This document shows, piece by piece, positions 61,570-64,000 of a stretch of DNA of 64,000 nucleotides. The notes beneath the pieces are model-generated. The model searched no databases, was not told where the DNA came from, and worked only from the letters and a program-made list of their open reading frames with translations. This stretch comes from Candidatus Limnocylindrales bacterium (GTDB lineage Bacteria > Moduliflexota > Moduliflexia > Moduliflexales > JAUQPW01). Where the stretch lies: assembly GCA_035559535.1 (NCBI GenBank), contig DATMBG010000002.1, forward strand, positions 1-64,000, written 5' to 3'. A program made the position numbers and the translations under genes. Position 1 is the stretch's first letter; each line of letters opens with the position of its first letter.

Positions 61570-63231
61570 ATGAGTGATAGAATTCTTTTAGCCATGAAAG
61601 TAGCTACAGCCGAAGAAATCCGGGATATTGATCGGAGGGCCATTTACGAGTATGGGATTCCGGGAGTAGTTCTTATGGAAAATGCGGGCGCCGGTACGGC
61701 CCGTATCCTGTTGGAGAAGTATGGACCCCTGTTGGGGAAGCGGGTAGGAGTGGTGTGTGGAAAAGGAAAAAATGGAGGAGACGGCTTTGTTGTGGCTCGA
61801 CATCTGGTTAATCAAGGGGTTATCACAGAAGTTGCTCTTTTGACCGAGAAATCCAAGGTTCAGGGGGATGCCCGGATCAATCTAGACATCGCAGACCGCA
61901 TGGGAATTCCTATTCTGGAGGCACCTGACCCGGAGAGTTTTTCCAGAGTTAAGGAAATTCTCCTGAGATCGGATCTTATTGTGGATGCAATTTTAGGAAC
62001 AGGTTTAACGGCAGGAGTTGCCGGGTTTTATAGGGATGTTATAGAATTGATCAATAGCCTGCAAAAACCCGTTGTAGCCGTGGATATCCCCTCGGGACTG
62101 AGCTCAGATACGGGAGAGATACCGGGAAGCTGTATCCGGGCGGATCTGACAGTAACCTTCGGATTGCCAAAGCGAGGTCTCATCCTCTACCCTGCGGCAG
62201 AGTTCGTCGGAGAACTCAAGGTAATTCCCATCGGAATTCCTGAGAAGGTGATTTCAGAGGCCGGTATCAAAGTTAATCTCCTAGAAGCCCAGGATATACA
62301 GGCTGCTTTAGCGGGTAGTCAGGTAATTAATCGTCCGGCCAACTCCCATAAAGGAACCTATGGGCATGTACTGGTCATAGCAGGTTCCAGGGGGAAGACG
62401 GGAGCGGCCTTGATGAGCTCGCGGAGTGCTCTTCGGGTGGGAGCCGGTTTGGTCACTTTAGGTTTACCTGAAAGCCTGAACGATTTCTTGGAAGCAGCGT
62501 CCTTCGAAGTGATGACCGTACCTTTGCCGGAGACCTCTGAAGGAACCTTTAGCCATAAAGCTGCTGATTGGATCTTGATGGGCGCAGAGGGTCGAGCCCC
62601 TCTATCGGCAGGAAAAAATGTCATCGCCTTGGGCCCCGGGCTTTCAACCCATCCTGAGACCCTGGAGTTGGTTTACGATCTCGTTCAGAACTCCCATCAA
62701 CCTCTGGTAATTGACGCCGATGGAATCAATGCCTTAGCCCGAAAACCTGAGATTTTACTCCAGGCCCAGGCTCCGGTGGTTATCACCCCTCATCCTGGAG
62801 AGATGGCCCGATTTCTGGGAGAGAAAAACATTCAATCCCGACGAATTGAAGTGGCCCAAGAAACAGCTAAGAAATATGGAATCTATGTAGTTTTGAAGGG
62901 AGCCCGGACGATTATCTGCGATCCAAATGGAGAAGTTTTTATTAATTTAACCGGTAACCCGGGAATGGCGACAGGAGGAACCGGAGATGTGCTCACCGGA
63001 ATTTTGGCCGGGTTAATCGCCCAGGGGCTACCCATTTTAGACGCCCTAAAAGTAGGGGTTTATCTTCACGGCCTGGCGGGGGATCTGGCCGCACAAGATA
63101 AAGGAGAACCCGGTCTAATTGCCGGGGATGTGATGGAACAAATTCCCTATGCTATTAAAAAATTGTCCTCTGTGGGTTATCCGTTGTCCGTTGTTAGAAA
63201 TTCGTTGGGAGAAGTCCTGGCTAAAAACTAA
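61570..63231 (+). CDS. nnrD: Bifunctional NAD(P)HX epimerase / dehydratase
   Basis: 553 residues from ATG 61570; an internal ATG at 61594 gives the usual start MKVATAEEIRD. N-terminal epimerase (NnrE) domain with GKGKNGGDG and VDAILGTGL; C-terminal ADP-dependent dehydratase (NnrD) domain with GSRGKTGAA, VITPHPGEMARFL and GTGDVLTGILAG. It repairs hydrated NADH and NADPH. The last about 20 residues (PLSVVRNSLGE...) are encoded by TTGTCCGTTGTT-type repeat DNA, so the natural C-terminus may have been altered. Confidence 0.92.
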   Translation: MSDRILLAMKVATAEEIRDIDRRAIYEYGIPGVVLMENAGAGTARILLEKYGPLLGKRVGVVCGKGKNGGDGFVVARHLVNQGVITEVALLTEKSKVQGDARINLDIADRMGIPILEAPDPESFSRVKEILLRSDLIVDAILGTGLTAGVAGFYRDVIELINSLQKPVVAVDIPSGLSSDTGEIPGSCIRADLTVTFGLPKRGLILYPAAEFVGELKVIPIGIPEKVISEAGIKVNLLEAQDIQAALAGSQVINRPANSHKGTYGHVLVIAGSRGKTGAALMSSRSALRVGAGLVTLGLPESLNDFLEAASFEVMTVPLPETSEGTFSHKAADWILMGAEGRAPLSAGKNVIALGPGLSTHPETLELVYDLVQNSHQPLVIDADGINALARKPEILLQAQAPVVITPHPGEMARFLGEKNIQSRRIEVAQETAKKYGIYVVLKGARTIICDPNGEVFINLTGNPGMATGGTGDVLTGILAGLIAQGLPILDALKVGVYLHGLAGDLAAQDKGEPGLIAGDVMEQIPYAIKKLSSVGYPLSVVRNSLGEVLAKN

Positions 63232-63279
63232 CTAAAATAACAAGGGACAACAGGTAATCAACAGGAGACAAAAGAGTCT

Positions 63280-64000
63280 ATGTTAAAATGGTTTGAAAAC
63301 AAATACCTTTCAATCCTCCTGCTACTCTTTGCGGTAGCTTTACTGACGGGTTGTGGGGCCGTCCTTGGTCCGAATTCACGAACGGTTTTTTTGGAAACAG
63401 GAGAAGATTACCTGGTTTCTGGAGATTATGACCAGGCCATAAAAACTTTCGATTCGATTCTAACCGATAATCCCAAAGATGTTAAAGCCCTGGTGGGTTC
63501 CGGAATTGCATATTACCAGCAAGGGAAGTATGAAAAAGCCTTAGAGAAGCTTACTCGGGCCAAAGAATTAGACCCGGATGATGAACAAGCCCGTCTCTAT
63601 CTGGGTTTAACTTACCTTAAAAAAGGAGAAGATCAGAAAGCCTTAGCAGAGTGGAAAGAATACACCGAGCTCATTTCAACCGGCAAGTTCACCGATCTCG
63701 TCCGACGGGCCATAGCTATTTTGAGTAAAGAAAATGTCACTCTGGAAGAACGCGACTTTGTAGTATCCAGTATCGAGTATGCAACCCAGCAAGAACGAAA
63801 AGTCCTTGTTCAGGATCTGGGAGTCGGTGGGGGAAGTTCCTATTCTATAGGGTCCTCAACCTTAGGCTATCCTCCTTTTGGGATCTTTAATTACAATTAC
63901 GGATACGGATCAGCTCTTCAACCGGTACCTTCGAATACTTATATCATCATCAGGACTACCCCATCTCCGACCAGGACTAATATCCGGGGTGGGATAGAGA
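63280..64000 (+). CDS. TPR lipoprotein (cut by window edge)
   Basis: 240 codons to the edge. A lipobox (LLTGC, Cys25) is followed by two to three TPR units (DYLVSGDYDQAIKTFDSIL..., ARLYLGLTYLKKGEDQKALAEW) and a Gly/Ser/Tyr-rich low-complexity tail. It starts after AGGAGA. It is likely an outer-membrane-facing scaffold. The end is not seen. Confidence 0.75.
   Translation, partial: MLKWFENKYLSILLLLFAVALLTGCGAVLGPNSRTVFLETGEDYLVSGDYDQAIKTFDSILTDNPKDVKALVGSGIAYYQQGKYEKALEKLTRAKELDPDDEQARLYLGLTYLKKGEDQKALAEWKEYTELISTGKFTDLVRRAIAILSKENVTLEERDFVVSSIEYATQQERKVLVQDLGVGGGSSYSIGSSTLGYPPFGIFNYNYGYGSALQPVPSNTYIIIRTTPSPTRTNIRGGIE

Overview
The window reads as chromosome from a Gram-negative, probably deep-branching bacterium of moderate GC (judged by eye). 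Signs of this are a type IV pilin cluster, lipoprotein lipoboxes, a twin-arginine signal, a UB2H-containing penicillin-binding protein, LipB, and F420 cofactor genes that most bacteria lack. I see no phage, insertion sequence, plasmid or CRISPR array. I cannot name the phylum. Tectomicrobia-, Methylomirabilota- or Desulfobacterota-like lineages are possible, but that is a guess.

Layout. 0-5 kb: start of a bifunctional penicillin-binding protein, comB, and the F420 genes cofH, cofG and cofC. 5-10 kb: an NAD-dependent, Cys-ligated molybdenum formate dehydrogenase with a fused NuoE/NuoF-type diaphorase subunit. 10-17 kb: a hairpin-rich gene-poor kilobase, initiator tRNA, a PLP enzyme, an exported HEAT protein, a blue-copper protein, a DMT transporter, an FmdB-type protein and a Tat-exported amidohydrolase. 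17-24 kb: signalling genes (RsbW-like ATPase, receiver-histidine kinase, NtrC-type activator, receiver-GGDEF) with efp and a cytidylate-kinase-like/BON fusion. 24-33 kb: a small basic protein, a metzincin lipoprotein, the run proA-proB-pgpA-cinA-thpR, then surE, a Nudix hydrolase and a coiled-coil membrane protein. 33-44 kb: a GH99/WbsX-like enzyme, a SufR-like regulator, an F420:NADP reductase coupled to a sugar isomerase, an FG-GAP/TPR protein, a GT39-type transferase, a ferredoxin for four clusters, two tiny membrane proteins and lipB. 44-52 kb: pilin-like operon, an HtrA protease, a Cas4-like nuclease split into two coupled membrane proteins, a pseudo-HtrA and a PflA-like radical SAM protein. 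52-64 kb: a 1232-residue HEAT protein, tRNA-Phe and tRNA-Thr, a methyltransferase, a leuA lacking its regulatory domain behind a leucine leader peptide with two terminators, a DapA-like lyase, a metallo-beta-lactamase-fold hydrolase, nnrD/nnrE and a TPR lipoprotein cut by the edge.

How the genes connect. cofG, cofH and cofC build F420 precursors, and the npdG-type reductase at 38.4 kb would exchange hydride between F420 and NADP. cofD and cofE are not in this window. The formate dehydrogenase pair feeds NADH rather than F420. The leucine leader and the missing LeuA C-terminal domain fit a pathway controlled by attenuation rather than end-product inhibition.

The most notable items are the leu attenuator, the split membrane Cas4-like nuclease beside a triad-less HtrA, and several families of palindromic and heptamer repeats. 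Some repeats appear to have entered coding sequence: an insert in FdhA, the tail of NnrD, and DNA just upstream of the cytidylate-kinase-like gene.
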